A stretch of 64,000 bases of DNA from Macrotrachela quadricornifera (lineage: Eukaryota; Rotifera; Eurotatoria; Philodinida; Philodinidae), in the NCBI GenBank assembly GCA_022393335.1, contig JAJEKB010020989.1, positions 756,021 to 820,020 on the forward strand. Reading direction: 5' to 3'. The position numbers and the translations under genes were made by a program. The notes under the pieces are model-generated. The model was not told the origin of the DNA. It did not search any database and saw only the letters and a program-made list of their open reading frames with translations. Below are positions 10,945 to 21,687 of the stretch, in pieces (positions within the stretch are counted from its first letter, which is position 1; each line of letters opens with the position of its first letter).

Positions 10945-12307
10945 GTGTCGTATTCATTCATTTTTCTATTTTACGCATACAAATATATATATATATAAAT
11001 TAGTTAATCAGACTCAATTTACATTTTTTCCAATGTATTTTATTTTTCTACTATACTTTGTTCCATAACTTCACAAGATATTAAACTTATCACAGTCGAA
11101 TAAATTATATAAGGTTATTATAATCCTTTACTCCTCTACCTACTTTTATGCTAAAGCTGCTAATTACTACTGAAAAATTAAAGCTACACCATGTTTTCTG
11201 TGTAGCTTTTAATAGAAATAAGAGACAGAGAATTACGCATTCATTGTTGAAAAGAGAACATAAAGACGTATCAAACCATATGTTACCGATTTTTTGACCT
11301 AGTTTTTCTAAGACTTTCAAATGATCCTTTCATAAAACAACGTTCTAGATAAGTGATTACAATGAATTTCCAGCTATCTGAAATGTATTGAAACCGTCAA
11401 TTGAAGATCGATAAAATTGTACAATGCTCCGCTTCTTAACTCCAATCGTTCAGGAGTTATAAACGTTCTACCTGAAACTACAGATCGATTTTCCTAGCAA
11501 CTCATATGAAACAAGCACTTTTTTATTTTTGATAAAAGCTAGTTTTTTGCTACCTTTTTTAGATAATTGATATAAAATGTCTCAACAAATATGTTAAAAA
11601 ATAGATCTGTGATATACATTCCGATGTGTCTTCGTCTTCTCTTTCCAACCGTGAAAACTGAAGCTATCATCTTGTTTCTATCAAAAGCTACAAGAAAAAT
11701 ATAATGTAGCATTAATTTTTTCGGTGGCAGTAAGGTTTTGAGCTTCTGCAAACAGAATCGGAATCTATAACCTCTATTGAGAATTTGAACAATCTAAATA
11801 CATCATGATGTGTACAAATACATAGTTGAAAGGTTCTCACCCATCATACATATGATCACCCATTACATAGGTACTATTCTCGTTTTCTTCTAGTCATATG
11901 TAAATTGAAGAGCTTTTGCATAAATAGGCGGCGAACGTGAGATTCTCTTGCACAAGGATATTCCCATATAATTCAATGAAAACTTTTGTATTGCGTACAA
12001 AGAAGACTGATCATGTTGAGAGTCAAATTCTCACTCTCACTACCAAATTAATAAATTTAATATATTCCATCCTCATATCAAGTCTAAACTGAAATATTCG
12101 ATTTTTAAGACATCCTTAGTTTTATGATATGAATATAATATTATAAAAACTATTCACATAGAATATCTTTCATAAACACCAGTTTTTTTTAGGTATAAAG
12201 CGAAAATGATGTAAAAGTCTAAAAAAACTGATGAATATTATGTGAATAGTCTCCGTAAGTTGTTTGTTTGTGATTAATGATATGAGATCACGATCAAATC
12301 TGCATTT
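10945..12307. other. Intergenic sequence with a TA microsatellite
   Basis: An (AT)n tract occurs at about 10983-10998. A segment near 11630-11690 resembles one near 25720-25770 (shared CTCTTTCCAAC and nearby words), suggesting an old dispersed repeat. Short open frames on the minus strand at 11105-11320 and 11539-11751 have no recognisable content. Confidence 0.35.
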
Positions 12308-12610
12308 GAATAATGTTTAAACGACTTTGTTGGATAAGGTGATCTATTCAGAAGTGAAAAATCATATATTTCATATTCTAGATCATTTTAAGACGCATCG
12401 AATGGTATATAATAAATCCTGTTTTCATAAGACTTTGAAGAAACTAAAATCAATTTACTGATAAACAATTAGACGCTCACACTCCAAACATGATAAGTGA
12501 CTATATATTGTAGTCCTTGATGTTGATCGAAGGTCTTTGTAAAATATTATTTCTTAAATACAATTTTGCAGAGTTTCTCATCGGTTACACTGATGGATAT
12601 GGGTAGTATT
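12308..12610 (+). repeat. Dispersed repeat, copy 1 (related copies at 57.9-58.3 kb)
   Basis: The segment GGTATATAATAAATCCTG near 12403 and its flanks match, over roughly 250-300 bp with scattered differences, a plus-strand copy at about 57890-58130 and a minus-strand copy at about 58160-58320. Shared words include TTGTTGGATAAGGTGA, TTTTCATAAGAC, AATCAATTTACTGATA and AAGATATTATTTCT. It has no coding capacity, so this is a short non-autonomous mobile element or satellite family. Confidence 0.7.
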
Positions 12611-12619
12611 TTTTTTTGA

Positions 12620-13175
12620 ATTAAACCGAATGAAATTCAAGTATCTTAAATCTTTTCGAAAAATCAAAAAACTAATAAAGCATTTTCTTCTCTCTTAAAA
12701 CGATATTTTATATACATTAAGTAAAAGATAACTATTACAACTATTTAAAAAAGTGATAACAAAGGTACGATGTTTTTTATTTATTGTTATTTGTGTTATT
12801 AAATCTCTATTTATAGATTTTGAATGAGTGATTGAAAATAATATCATTAATTGTGTCTGGTAATAATCTTGTATGCTTTTGTATAATAATGTTATGAGCG
12901 AAACTGAACTCATGTTTGGCAGTTGCACTCGTAGCTGATACATCTAAACCATGAACAACAACCTTTGATAAAATAGGAAGAGAACTATGTTTATTCTTTC
13001 AAAATGATAGAGGATTGTATTCTTCGTTGTCTTAATCACAATCTGTTGATATTGTCGTTTTATTGATATTGCATTATGAGTTAAAATCGATTTCAGTCAT
13101 ATGTGATGCAGCTTTTGATGAATCATGTTGATCAAGCATCTTCATCATCGTTTTATGCATTTAAATAAAACTCTG
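12620..13175. other. Intergenic sequence, nothing recognised
   Basis: AT-rich; a minus-strand frame of 82 codons at 12695-12943 has no recognisable features. Confidence 0.35.
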
Positions 13176-13403
13176 TTATATATTACATGAATCGCTTGTC
13201 AAAAATGGTTTCGGTTTTGGAGATGATCGAACATACTGATCCATATCAACAGTAGGTATATCCTGCCTAATATGTTCGATGCATTCTTCTTGTTTTTTTG
13301 GTGATAAGCGCTTCATTATCCTAGCTTTAGGATTAAAAAAAGTTCTCATAAGATGTATAGATTCGCGAAAGAAATTTTTTCTTTTATTCCTTGTTTCGCT
13401 CAT
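13176..13403 (-). CDS. Possible small basic protein or terminal exon, unknown family
   Basis: Minus-strand frame of 75 residues from ATG at 13401-13403, just after an acceptor-like TTTTTCTACAG. It is highly charged, with KARIMKRLSPKKQEECIEH followed by a proline/lysine patch (SSPKPKP). The composition looks more like a protein than the random frames around it, but I recognise no domain, see no polyadenylation signal and find no convincing upstream exon. It could equally be a relict last exon. Confidence 0.3.
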   Translation of the reverse strand: MSETRNKRKNFFRESIHLMRTFFNPKARIMKRLSPKKQEECIEHIRQDIPTVDMDQYVRSSPKPKPFLTSDSCNI

Positions 13404-13499
13404 TGACCAAAAAACATTACCTGTAGAAAAAAGAAACAAGACTTTATTAAATCACATAAGGAAGCTAGAATCACCTGAGAATATCTTCGGCTGAAATGG

Positions 13500-14120
13500 A
13501 AGAGAAATTGATCATCAATGTTGGCGAATTATTTTTTGACTAATCATGGGAAAATACGCATAGAATCGTATTTATTAGAACTAGAGTTGAGGATAAATTT
13601 CGGCGGGAATATTGTTTCCATGTCCTGTGTCTTTTTCCAACTGTTTCCGCTTGAATCTCGGCCGGAAACGGCGAGAATACGCGAGAAAAGACCTAGTTTC
13701 CTGCTGATTTCTGCCAGATCCGTCTACTGGAATGATCGATCTGGGATAATACGAAAAAAAAACATTACTGATAAATAAGATGTTTTTGTGAGGTGAGTCA
13801 TACAGTCTTGTAGAGAACGAAAAAAAGCAAAAACTGCAGATCAAAATCTTTGCCAGCTTCGTACGTTCTTTGTGCACGAACGCATCGTGCGTACTATCTT
13901 ATTGGTGACATATTCAAACAGAACAAGAAAAATGACAACATGTAAAAAGGCGACAAAAATTATTATACCTTTACAGCAACAAAAAAAACCATATTCTGAA
14001 CAATTTTCCGATCAACAAACGATCGAGTAAGTTACATTTATTCAGCACCTATAAAATTATACCGTTTAATTCTAAAGCTAGTATAGACTAATCAATTATT
14101 GGTTTAATTCTAATTGAGGA
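13500..14120. other. Intergenic sequence with a GC-richer island
   Basis: Around 13610-13745 the sequence is locally G+C rich and contains short inverted repeats (GTTTCCG...CGGAAAC at about 13645-13671; CCAGATC...GATCTGG at about 13711-13743). A second small hairpin lies near 13860-13895. They may be remnants of a mobile element. Confidence 0.35.
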
Positions 14121-14124
14121 ATAC

Positions 14125-14450
14125 ATTTAATAATGAATAACAAAATAATAGACACCATTTCAATCCTGTTAAAGATATTTTGTGAACTCTATTGTCATCA
14201 TCAGTCAAAAGATAGAACTATATAAACAGTTAGAAAATATTGATGTAAGATAAATAACATGTAACACAACGAAAAAGAAAAATATATATTCCAGTAAATT
14301 CGAAGTTCTGTTACATGTTATTTATCTTACACCAATATTTTCTAACTGTTTGTGTAGTTCTAGTTTTTGTCTGATGATATGAATGAAGTCCTCGAAATGT
14401 TTCTAATATGATTAAAGAGGTGTCTACTATTTTATTGTTCATAAGTATCG
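14125..14450. repeat. Foldback (inverted-repeat) element
   Basis: Two arms of about 140 bp (about 14125-14266 and 14311-14450) are inverted copies with a ~44-bp spacer. The inner ~55 bp of each arm are nearly identical (AACAGTTAGAAAATATTG ... AACATGTAACA), with divergence rising outward. It has no coding capacity and resembles a foldback MITE. It lies about 300 bp upstream of the oxidoreductase gene. Confidence 0.85.
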
Positions 14451-14744
14451 ATTAAATTTAATAGCCATGTTTCGAAACTTTTTTAACAGTTGAAAAATCG
14501 ATTTTGTCACAAATAATAAAGGAGATACAGTATTAAAATGTATGACTATGTTTATGAGAAGACAATAAGATTAGTAGAAAAAAAATATCTATATTCAAAA
14601 ATAAATTATTCAATTAAACTTAATCACAAAGATGGTTGAGTTATATCATGTCTAATTACAGTAAAGTCTTTATCATTATCAATTTTATATAAATAATATA
14701 AATGGATAAATTTATATAATGAATCGAAATGACTGAGATATCTT

Positions 14745-14757
14745 ATGCTTTTCAGTC
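14745..14757 (+). promoter_or_regulatory. Splice acceptor abutting the oxidoreductase start codon
   Basis: GCTTTTCAG followed by TC and ATG. With only two bases left before the start, this fits a spliced-leader acceptor or the end of a 5' UTR intron. Confidence 0.4.
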
Positions 14758-16122
14758 ATGTCACAATACGAAATGCCTATTGGACAACCATTTGTACTTT
14801 CATGTGGACTGAAATTATCGAACAGAATTGTTAAAGCATCCATGGAAGAAGCACTTGCCAGTGGCGATAATCAGCCTAATGAATATATTTATCGTCTTTA
14901 TGAACGTTGGGGAAAAGGTTCATTCGGTCTTATTTTGACCGGTAATGTGCAAGTGGATGAACGTTATCCTGGTATGATGTCGGATTTAATGATTCCTACC
15001 AAAGATCGAATTGATATTGAAAAATGGAAGCGGTATGCCAACGTTTGTCAAAATCATGGTACACCTGCTATTGTTCAGATCAATCATGCCGGTCGTCAAG
15101 CATTTTTTGGAAAAAGACCATACAGACAATCTGCCATTGCACCTAGCCCAGTCCCAGTGTTCATTGGTAGTAATATTTTTGCCAAAGCAATACAACGGTT
15201 TGCCATTGGTACGCCTGAAGAAATGACAAAAACTCAAATAGATGAAGCTGTACAAAAATTTGTTGATGCAGCTGAAATAATGGCTAAGGCAGGTTTTGCT
15301 GGAGTGGAAATTCATGGTAGTCATGGTTATTTAGTTAGTAGCTTTTTATCACCAAAAACGAATAAACGAAAAGATGAATATGGAGCAACATCGAAAGATA
15401 GAATGAAATTTTTATTTCAAATCATCGATGGTATTAGGAGCATTGTTCCTCAAACATTTGCGGTCGGTGTTAAACTTAATTCATCTGATTTTAGTGCTGG
15501 TGGATTAACTGAAGAAGAAGCACACGATCAAATTCGATGGATTAATGAACATGGTGGTATCGATTTTATTGAAATCTCTGGTGGAACGTATGAGGCTCCT
15601 GCTATGGCCGGAATCGAATATCAGCCTCGATCAGAACGTACTCGCAAAAGAGAAGCTTATTTTATTGAATTTGCAGCCAAAGTTCGCCGTACTACGACAA
15701 TTCCTTTGATAGTTACTGGTGGATTTCGTACTCGTGAAGGAATGAATGATGCTATCTGATCTAATGCATGCGAATTTGTTGGCATTGCTCGACCTGTTTG
15801 TCTGCAGTTCAATCTGCCTGAAATTTTACTCAATAGAAACATTCCAGATGAAGATGCACGAGCTCTTCCTTATAATATTCGTGGAGCTGAGATCTTTAAT
15901 TTATTACCTATCCAAAACATTGGTTCAGGTATTGGTACACTATGGCATAACTGGCAGATGCATCGAGTAGCGATTGAAAACCAAGAACCAGATCCTACTC
16001 TTACTGTTTATGGAAAAATACTTACGGTTCTTTTTCAAATCTTGAAAAAATTGAGCTTTTCGATTATTTTACTTTTTGTTGTTGTAGCTATTTCGGCTTT
16101 ACTACAGCAACTTTTTTTCTGA
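14758..16122 (+). pseudogene. Old-yellow-enzyme-type NADH:flavin oxidoreductase with an in-frame TGA
   Basis: A 455-codon frame is open except for one TGA at 15757-15759 (codon 334). Before it lie the FMN barrel hallmarks: the N-terminal LSNRIVKASMEEALA segment, LILTGNVQVDERYP, QINHAGRQ, and the substrate-binding pair HGSH in VEIHGSHGYLVSSFLSP followed by NKRKDEYG. After it the same frame continues with the expected FVGIARP phosphate-binding end of the barrel, a C-terminal extension and a hydrophobic tail (about 430-452) that would anchor it in a membrane. The stop replaces a residue just before SNACEFVGIARP; CGA to TGA is the simplest change. The truncated 333-residue product would lack part of the FMN phosphate site. 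An acceptor-like TTTTCAG ends 2 bases before the ATG. AATAAA lies at 16131-16136. The closest family members I know are bacterial and fungal. Readthrough, allelic loss or a base-call error remain possible. Confidence 0.85.
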
Positions 16123-16130
16123 AGTTACTA

Positions 16131-16136
16131 AATAAA
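16131..16136 (+). promoter_or_regulatory. Polyadenylation signal of the oxidoreductase gene
   Basis: AATAAA 8 bases after the final stop codon, intact despite the internal TGA. Confidence 0.55.
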
Positions 16137-16139
16137 TGA

Positions 16140-17665
16140 TTATATGAACATTCATTTTAGTATAACACACGAATAAAATTTTCGAAATATGAATTCGTCT
16201 CTTAAGCGAGTTTAAACTTTTCTAAAAAAAATAAAGTTTCTGAAGAAACTGAAGTATAATTGACACCAATTATGCATGAGTTCATCATATTCGAATAACA
16301 GTCACAGTGTAAAATCTCACGATACAAACTATTTTAATACTCAGGAGTCCATCCTAGTTATCTTTCCAAAAAGGAAGATCCTTGCTGTATAGTGAAGGAA
16401 TCATTGCATATTTCTCTGCTAGTAAGTAAAATATATCCCTTTCTGTGTGGGAAGGTTTTTATGATTCTTTGTACTTGTGTGATATTTGAATCTTCGTATC
16501 AGCATGAAAAACAATCATTGCAATAAGAACGCCTGCACAAACTTATAACTTTCACAATAGAATAAAACTCCACTGAGTTTTGACTATGGAGTAACGGATA
16601 GCAGAAGGATTAACAGAACATTTGAACTTAAGGACACTTCCAAATAATAACACATGATGGGCCAAGGATATCGTTGTTGGTAACCACTTACCATTTACCA
16701 TTTGCTAGTAACAGTAGTGAAAATATGATACCTTTATCCTGGAGTTTTCTGCAGAAACGGAGAGTCGAAATCATTATCATAGATGAAAAAAGCTCGATAA
16801 GAGTATGTCTGTCAACAGTAATAGTAGACACCTATGAAGTTGTCAATATTTCCACTATCAACGAAAGAAAAATACAACAATTAGAAATCGAAGAAGAAGC
16901 TCAGAATTGTATTTGTTTCTCTCATCATGACTACTTTCACATATGTTTGAATATCTGTTAATATATTGAAAAATGGATAGTAAAATCGCTCCCAACAAAC
17001 TAGTCATCATAAAACGAAAACAATAACTTTGATTAAGACTTATATAAGAAAATAAAATGATCAAAGCATAAAACACTGACACCAACGATTTATTGACTCT
17101 TGTAACTGAGATAATGTAACTATGTCATTTCCACCTTTTCTTGTCTCAAAAACGTTTTATTCCTATTGTTGTCATTCTAATAAAACATATACTTTCCCTA
17201 TGAAAAAAAATTTTTCAGACAAAAAATGCAGCTTTTCTACGCCGCGTTCAACAGAAAACGTGATGTGCTCAATCATAACCGCACTATTATATGTAGTGAT
17301 ATTAACCGTTTCTATACCAAGCACGTTTGATTTTTTTTCTAACAAAATCTTTAACGATTTGAGAACCATATATTAATACTCATTCTTCCCTCAGGTCGTT
17401 ACAATAGATAGTGTTCAATTTAATTAGATAAAAAGATTCTATAATTTGTTTATATTTCAAATCACGGTACAAATCAAAGAAATAGGCCAATAACAAGTTC
17501 TGTTTGTGAGAATCATTTGAAAATGTCTGTGTCGAAAAATGATCAAAGAAGGAATACAAAAGAAATTACTGTTCTTCTGATAAACTTATAGAAAGAAGCC
17601 ATTGTTAATATAGGTTGTTTCGTTTCAAATAACATAAGAAGAAAACCTATTTATTTTAGCAAGTA
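16140..17665. other. Intergenic sequence, nothing recognised
   Basis: Short frames of 60-95 codons occur on both strands (16674-16961, 17122-17376) without domain, codon bias or splice context that would support a gene. Confidence 0.4.
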
Positions 17666-17669
17666 TGCA

Positions 17670-18068
17670 TGTGGTGGTAAGTTCCTATTTCCAGGAAATT
17701 CATATTGTAGTTTAGGATAGACAGGTCTAGACAATAGGTATGTAATTTTTAAACAGGATGGGATAGCATATGATAAGATGATATAATACAAGATGGGATA
17801 CTTCCAAAGATTCAAATTAGGCATGTAAAATCTCGAATAATTACAATAGAGCACTGTCCAGTGAAAAATGAGCAGTTATAATCGACTGGAATTTTCTAAG
17901 TAAAAAATAAATTTGATTTTAATCAAACATATCCCATGTCATTTCATCCCATACCAACAAGACACACTATTGTCTAGCCCTGCTTATCCTAAACTACAAT
18001 ATGAATTTCCATAGAACTCATTAATTAGTGATTTATTTAAATTTCCTTGAAACAGGAACTTGCCACGG
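17670..18068. repeat. Foldback (inverted-repeat) element
   Basis: The left arm (about 17670-17790) and right arm (about 17930-18068) are inverted copies; GAAATTCATATTGTAGTTTA is shared exactly, with GGCAAGTTCCT-type ends. The right arm carries an extra ~37 bp (about 18012-18050) absent from the left. There is no coding capacity, so it is a non-autonomous element. Confidence 0.78.
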
Positions 18069-18600
18069 CCCCGTTGTCTGATAGTTGAGTCGAAGCCAGA
18101 TATTTTTCTCAGTTTCTACCTAAAGAAATATGGGTATTTTGGCATTTTTTACATAAAAGATGATAAGACTCTTTAAAGTTAAAAAAGTTACCTTTGTGAA
18201 ATAGTACAAAGACACCAAATATGCTCGTCTGTTAAGGTTGATTTTTCAAGTACTCATGGTTGCTCAAATTTCTAGACAGTTTGGCTGAGAAGCTGACCAA
18301 TACATTAAAAATTTCTGGGTATGCCACCGATATGAGGTTAAGATATGAATCGTTGTTAGAGAAAAAAGAGTAGTGAATCAATTCCATTGTGTTTATTCAT
18401 GTAGGTCCTAAATGCTTGAGCAGAAGCTATATGGCATACCAAAGTACAAGACTCGTCTTTCAGCATACTCATTTACAACACATGTCGATTTGAGTCTGCC
18501 TCATACTTGCATTACGTACGTGCTGCTGTAGCTTCATGAAAGCAGTTTCTGATCACTTACATGAATAAAATAGAAGTAACGTTTATTGTTTTTCTGAATG
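18069..18600. other. Intergenic sequence downstream of the NHL gene
   Basis: Only a minus-strand AATAAA (18605-18610) near the NHL stop was found; otherwise nothing recognised. Confidence 0.35.
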
Positions 18601-18640
18601 GCGATTTATTTTTCATGAAAAGAATTTTAAAAAGTGAATA

Positions 18641-19533
18641 TTAATTAGTTTTTTTCATAGGAAGACGTTGTACTCGATGGTTTGAATGATCGGCGACATA
18701 GAGGTTGCCATATCGATCAAAAGATAAACCCCAAGGATAGTACAACTGCCTTGCTTCTTCTTCTCCTCCAGCATATTCACCTGCCATAACTTCACTCTCT
18801 GTTGCCTCTTTAGGCCAACACATAAGTCGATGACTTCCATAGTCCGCCCAATAAATATTCTCCGACTCATCGACAACCAATCCTCGAGGAAATCCTCGAA
18901 CAACAACAATTCCTTCGGTTGTGGCTTTATTCCATTTCATGATACGATGATTGCGTGTATCTGACACGTAGATATTTCGTTTTTGATCAACAAAAATGTA
19001 GGTCGGTCCGTTAAGTTGATTGAAACCAGAGCCTTGTCCATGACCACCAGCTACGACAATTCCATTCTTATCTTCTATTTCAACAGCTCCATTCTTTACT
19101 TCCATTTGATATCGTTTTATTTCATTTTTTTCGATGTCAGAGATGTAGAGACATCTTTGATCATCCATGGCTAATCCCCAACATGCGATATCGTCGAGTA
19201 GGATTTTTCCTTCTGTAGTACCTTCACAACAAGACCATGTTACCACTCGTTTGTTTCCTTGATCACAAATAATAAGACTGTTCGTCTCCTTATGAATCAA
19301 CAAATCCGTTGGACAACTGAGCTGATTCAATCCACTCCCTTGACAATTGCCACCAGCTATCACTTGACCAGTCCTATCACCAACCTTCCATTGGACAATA
19401 CGATGATTGCCCCAGTCAGCAATCATTATTGTTTGATCTCCATCGAAGACGATACCATAAGGAAAACATAATTCATTGTTGGAATTGCCTAGCCCGTGGC
19501 CTCCAGCAATAGTCGTGCTTGGCTTTGCCGACC
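18641..19533 (-). CDS. NHL-repeat six-bladed beta-propeller protein (3' exon, N-terminus not resolved)
   Basis: This exon encodes 296 residues after an acceptor GTTTATAG (exon begins at 19533, two bases into a codon). It holds six NHL-type blades of about 33-47 residues. Typical blade ends are IMIADWGNHRIVQWK, NIYVSDTRNHRIMKWN, NIYWADYGSHRLMCWP and NLYVADHSNHRVQRLP, and four blades start with AGGxGxG-like turns. Six blades can close one propeller, a protein-binding scaffold without catalytic residues. Lin-41/TRIM-type partners (RING, B-box) are not visible here. An upstream exon must exist, because there is no ATG in frame before the acceptor; a minus-strand frame at 19551-19739 is adjacent but I cannot show it joins. 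NHL proteins of this bare type are numerous in rotifers. AATAAA on the minus strand is at 18605-18610. Confidence 0.85.
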
Positions 19534-19739
19534 CTATAAACAATGATATATTAGGATTGAGTATAAATCAACAAACGAATGAAAAGGAAAGCATCATCAC
19601 GGGTGAAAACATTTCCAATGTTAAATGTTTTTTTCGAAAGAAGTTTGTGAAACATCGGAAGGTATTTTAAAACGTGCTCACAAATATTCTTTCTCTTAAA
19701 ACATGAGGCTTTCATCTTATTGAATTTCAAACTGCTCAT

Positions 19740-20875
19740 TGTAAGTTACCTACAAAAAAAATTTTCGTAAAACAAAAACCTCTGTATGCCAGTGCAAACT
19801 CACTCAAGACTGTGTCAAGTTTAAATATAAAAGCTTTCGAATCAAGAAAAGTTCGTAACAAATTCATCGCTCCAAATTAATGAAAATATTTTTTATGGAT
19901 CCTTAAAATCCAACCGATATCATTAATTTCTGTGGAAAAATAAAATTTTTTATTGTAACTTCTTTCTAGTATAATTTCCCAAGTATTTCTACATCAATTT
20001 TCTAAGTACCAAACAAATGAAGTTTTATAAGGAAAAAAAATAGTCAAAAATATGACTTTTTCCATAAGAATAAACGCAAAATCGGCTTTAAATTTCGACT
20101 AGCATACCTCTCTCCCTAGAATTGATTGCATACTATTTTTCAGCATTTTTTTCTATAAAATATTGCATTTCTATCACAACCAATTTACTCCTTCAAAAAT
20201 TCTTGATTGTGCCACAGAAGGGTTGATTGGGACTCTTTAGAAAATCTGACTAAAATGACCATAATATGAGATTTGATGTGTCTACATCTTCTCTTGCTAA
20301 CTGAAAAAATCATGGCTCACTACCTTGCCTCATTCAAAAATTATTCAGAAAATCCTCACTAGGTTCTTTATAGTGAGCTGTAACATAAGTATTACATATA
20401 ATAAAAAAATACTATGTAAAGAGAAAGTTTTCTGAAGCTTTCTATATGAAAACAAAGTACGTCCATCGCTACTTTTGGTATGACCTAAGTAGTAAGACGT
20501 TTGATCCTCTGTTTAGAGATAAGTACAAGTGGTTCTGAAAAACCGAAACCGAAATTGATTTATTAGGTAGTATCAAAACCAGCTGCCTATAAATTTTTAT
20601 TTTTGCATCGAAACACTAGAGTATCATTAATAAGTCGGTACTTGTAGTTACAAACAAACTTGATATCACACAAGTGAAATCAATCATTATTCTTAATGGA
20701 ATACATGTTCACGTTCATTAATAAAGCGATATCGAAGTTTCGAATAATGCTTTTAGTCTTGAAACCATATGACCTAGATCGATGCTACAAAGGTTACACA
20801 ATTTAACTCTCTATTGGATATACACCAAAGATTAGTTTAAAATAAAACTAGTTTCTTAACACTATTCTGATAGAT
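19740..20875. other. Intergenic sequence, nothing recognised
   Basis: It may contain the missing 5' exon and promoter of the NHL gene and any 3' exon of the ubiquitin-like gene; I could identify neither. Confidence 0.35.
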
Positions 20876-20880
20876 GTGAT

Positions 20881-21111
20881 CTATCTAAAATACTCACGCT
20901 GCATCAAATAAAGAATCGATTCTTCATCAATCCCATAACTGGATAGTAATCGATCATTTTCAAGCGGTTGGTTAGAAAATATTAGTCGTTGTAAATTTAT
21001 TCGAATACCTTCTTGATTTTGTATACCTTCCTTCACACTTAGAATTGTGTCAGTGGATTGAACTTCTAAATCTATTTGTTTTCCATCTAATAAACGGATG
21101 GATATCCGCAT
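20881..21111 (-). CDS. Stand-alone ubiquitin-like protein lacking the terminal diglycine
   Basis: 76 residues that align end to end with ubiquitin without gaps. The fold residues and the QRLIF segment (41-45, containing the Ile44 patch) are kept, as are Lys11 and Lys27. Key lysines are changed: position 48 is Gln and position 63 is Glu. The C-terminus reads LMQREYFR instead of a diglycine tail, so as written it cannot be conjugated and would act as a binding domain. The last codons contain a strong donor, CAGC/GTGAGTATT, so the frame may really be spliced to a downstream exon after residue 71 and the REYFR end may be intronic. I found no convincing next exon. No introns lie before that point. 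Confidence 0.75.
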   Translation of the reverse strand: MRISIRLLDGKQIDLEVQSTDTILSVKEGIQNQEGIRINLQRLIFSNQPLENDRLLSSYGIDEESILYLMQREYFR

Positions 21112-21685
21112 TATGCCAAAAAATAAAAATAAAAATTAGCAAATAAATAGGCAGTTAAAATAAAAATGAAAAATCTAAATAAATCTAAACAGGTTTTGTC
21201 AACCCTTTTATGAAAAGTGCTTTCAAATTCATAAAGAGTTACGGATAAAAAGTCAGGTAATGCTCAATATATGCTAATTCACTCAAATGCTAGAAGTTGA
21301 AGGTTATGATCAAAATTTAAACTAAAAGATTGTTTCTACAAAGACAACTCATTCTGTTGATGATTCTTTAGAAAATTTGTAAGTATAAACCAACAACCAT
21401 CATACGGTGAATAATTTCTGTGAAATTCTTGACCGTAAACTATTTAGTGAACTACGATTATTGGTTATCGTCGAGGAACATGGTGAAATAAGTTATAGAA
21501 ATGTAATGGAAAATGCCTGAGCGAGATCCTCACCCTAATTTCTTCTAAAAGAAGTTTTATTTGAAAAACTACCGAATAGTATTCAGAGTTGAATATTAAT
21601 CTCCAGCACTGGTTGAACCTGTACTCCTTTTGTACTATAATTCATTTAACTTGAACAATTTTGTAACGATTCAGTACTGATCAAA
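21112..21685. other. Intergenic sequence, nothing recognised
   Basis: Upstream region of the ubiquitin-like gene. No TATA box, frame or repeat that I can support. Confidence 0.35.
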
Positions 21686-21687
21686 AG

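Noticed and set aside
15757..15759. TGA as a selenocysteine codon in the oxidoreductase
   Set aside because: Old-yellow-enzyme relatives have no catalytic cysteine or selenocysteine here, and I saw no convincing SECIS-like stem-loop after the gene; a nonsense change is simpler.
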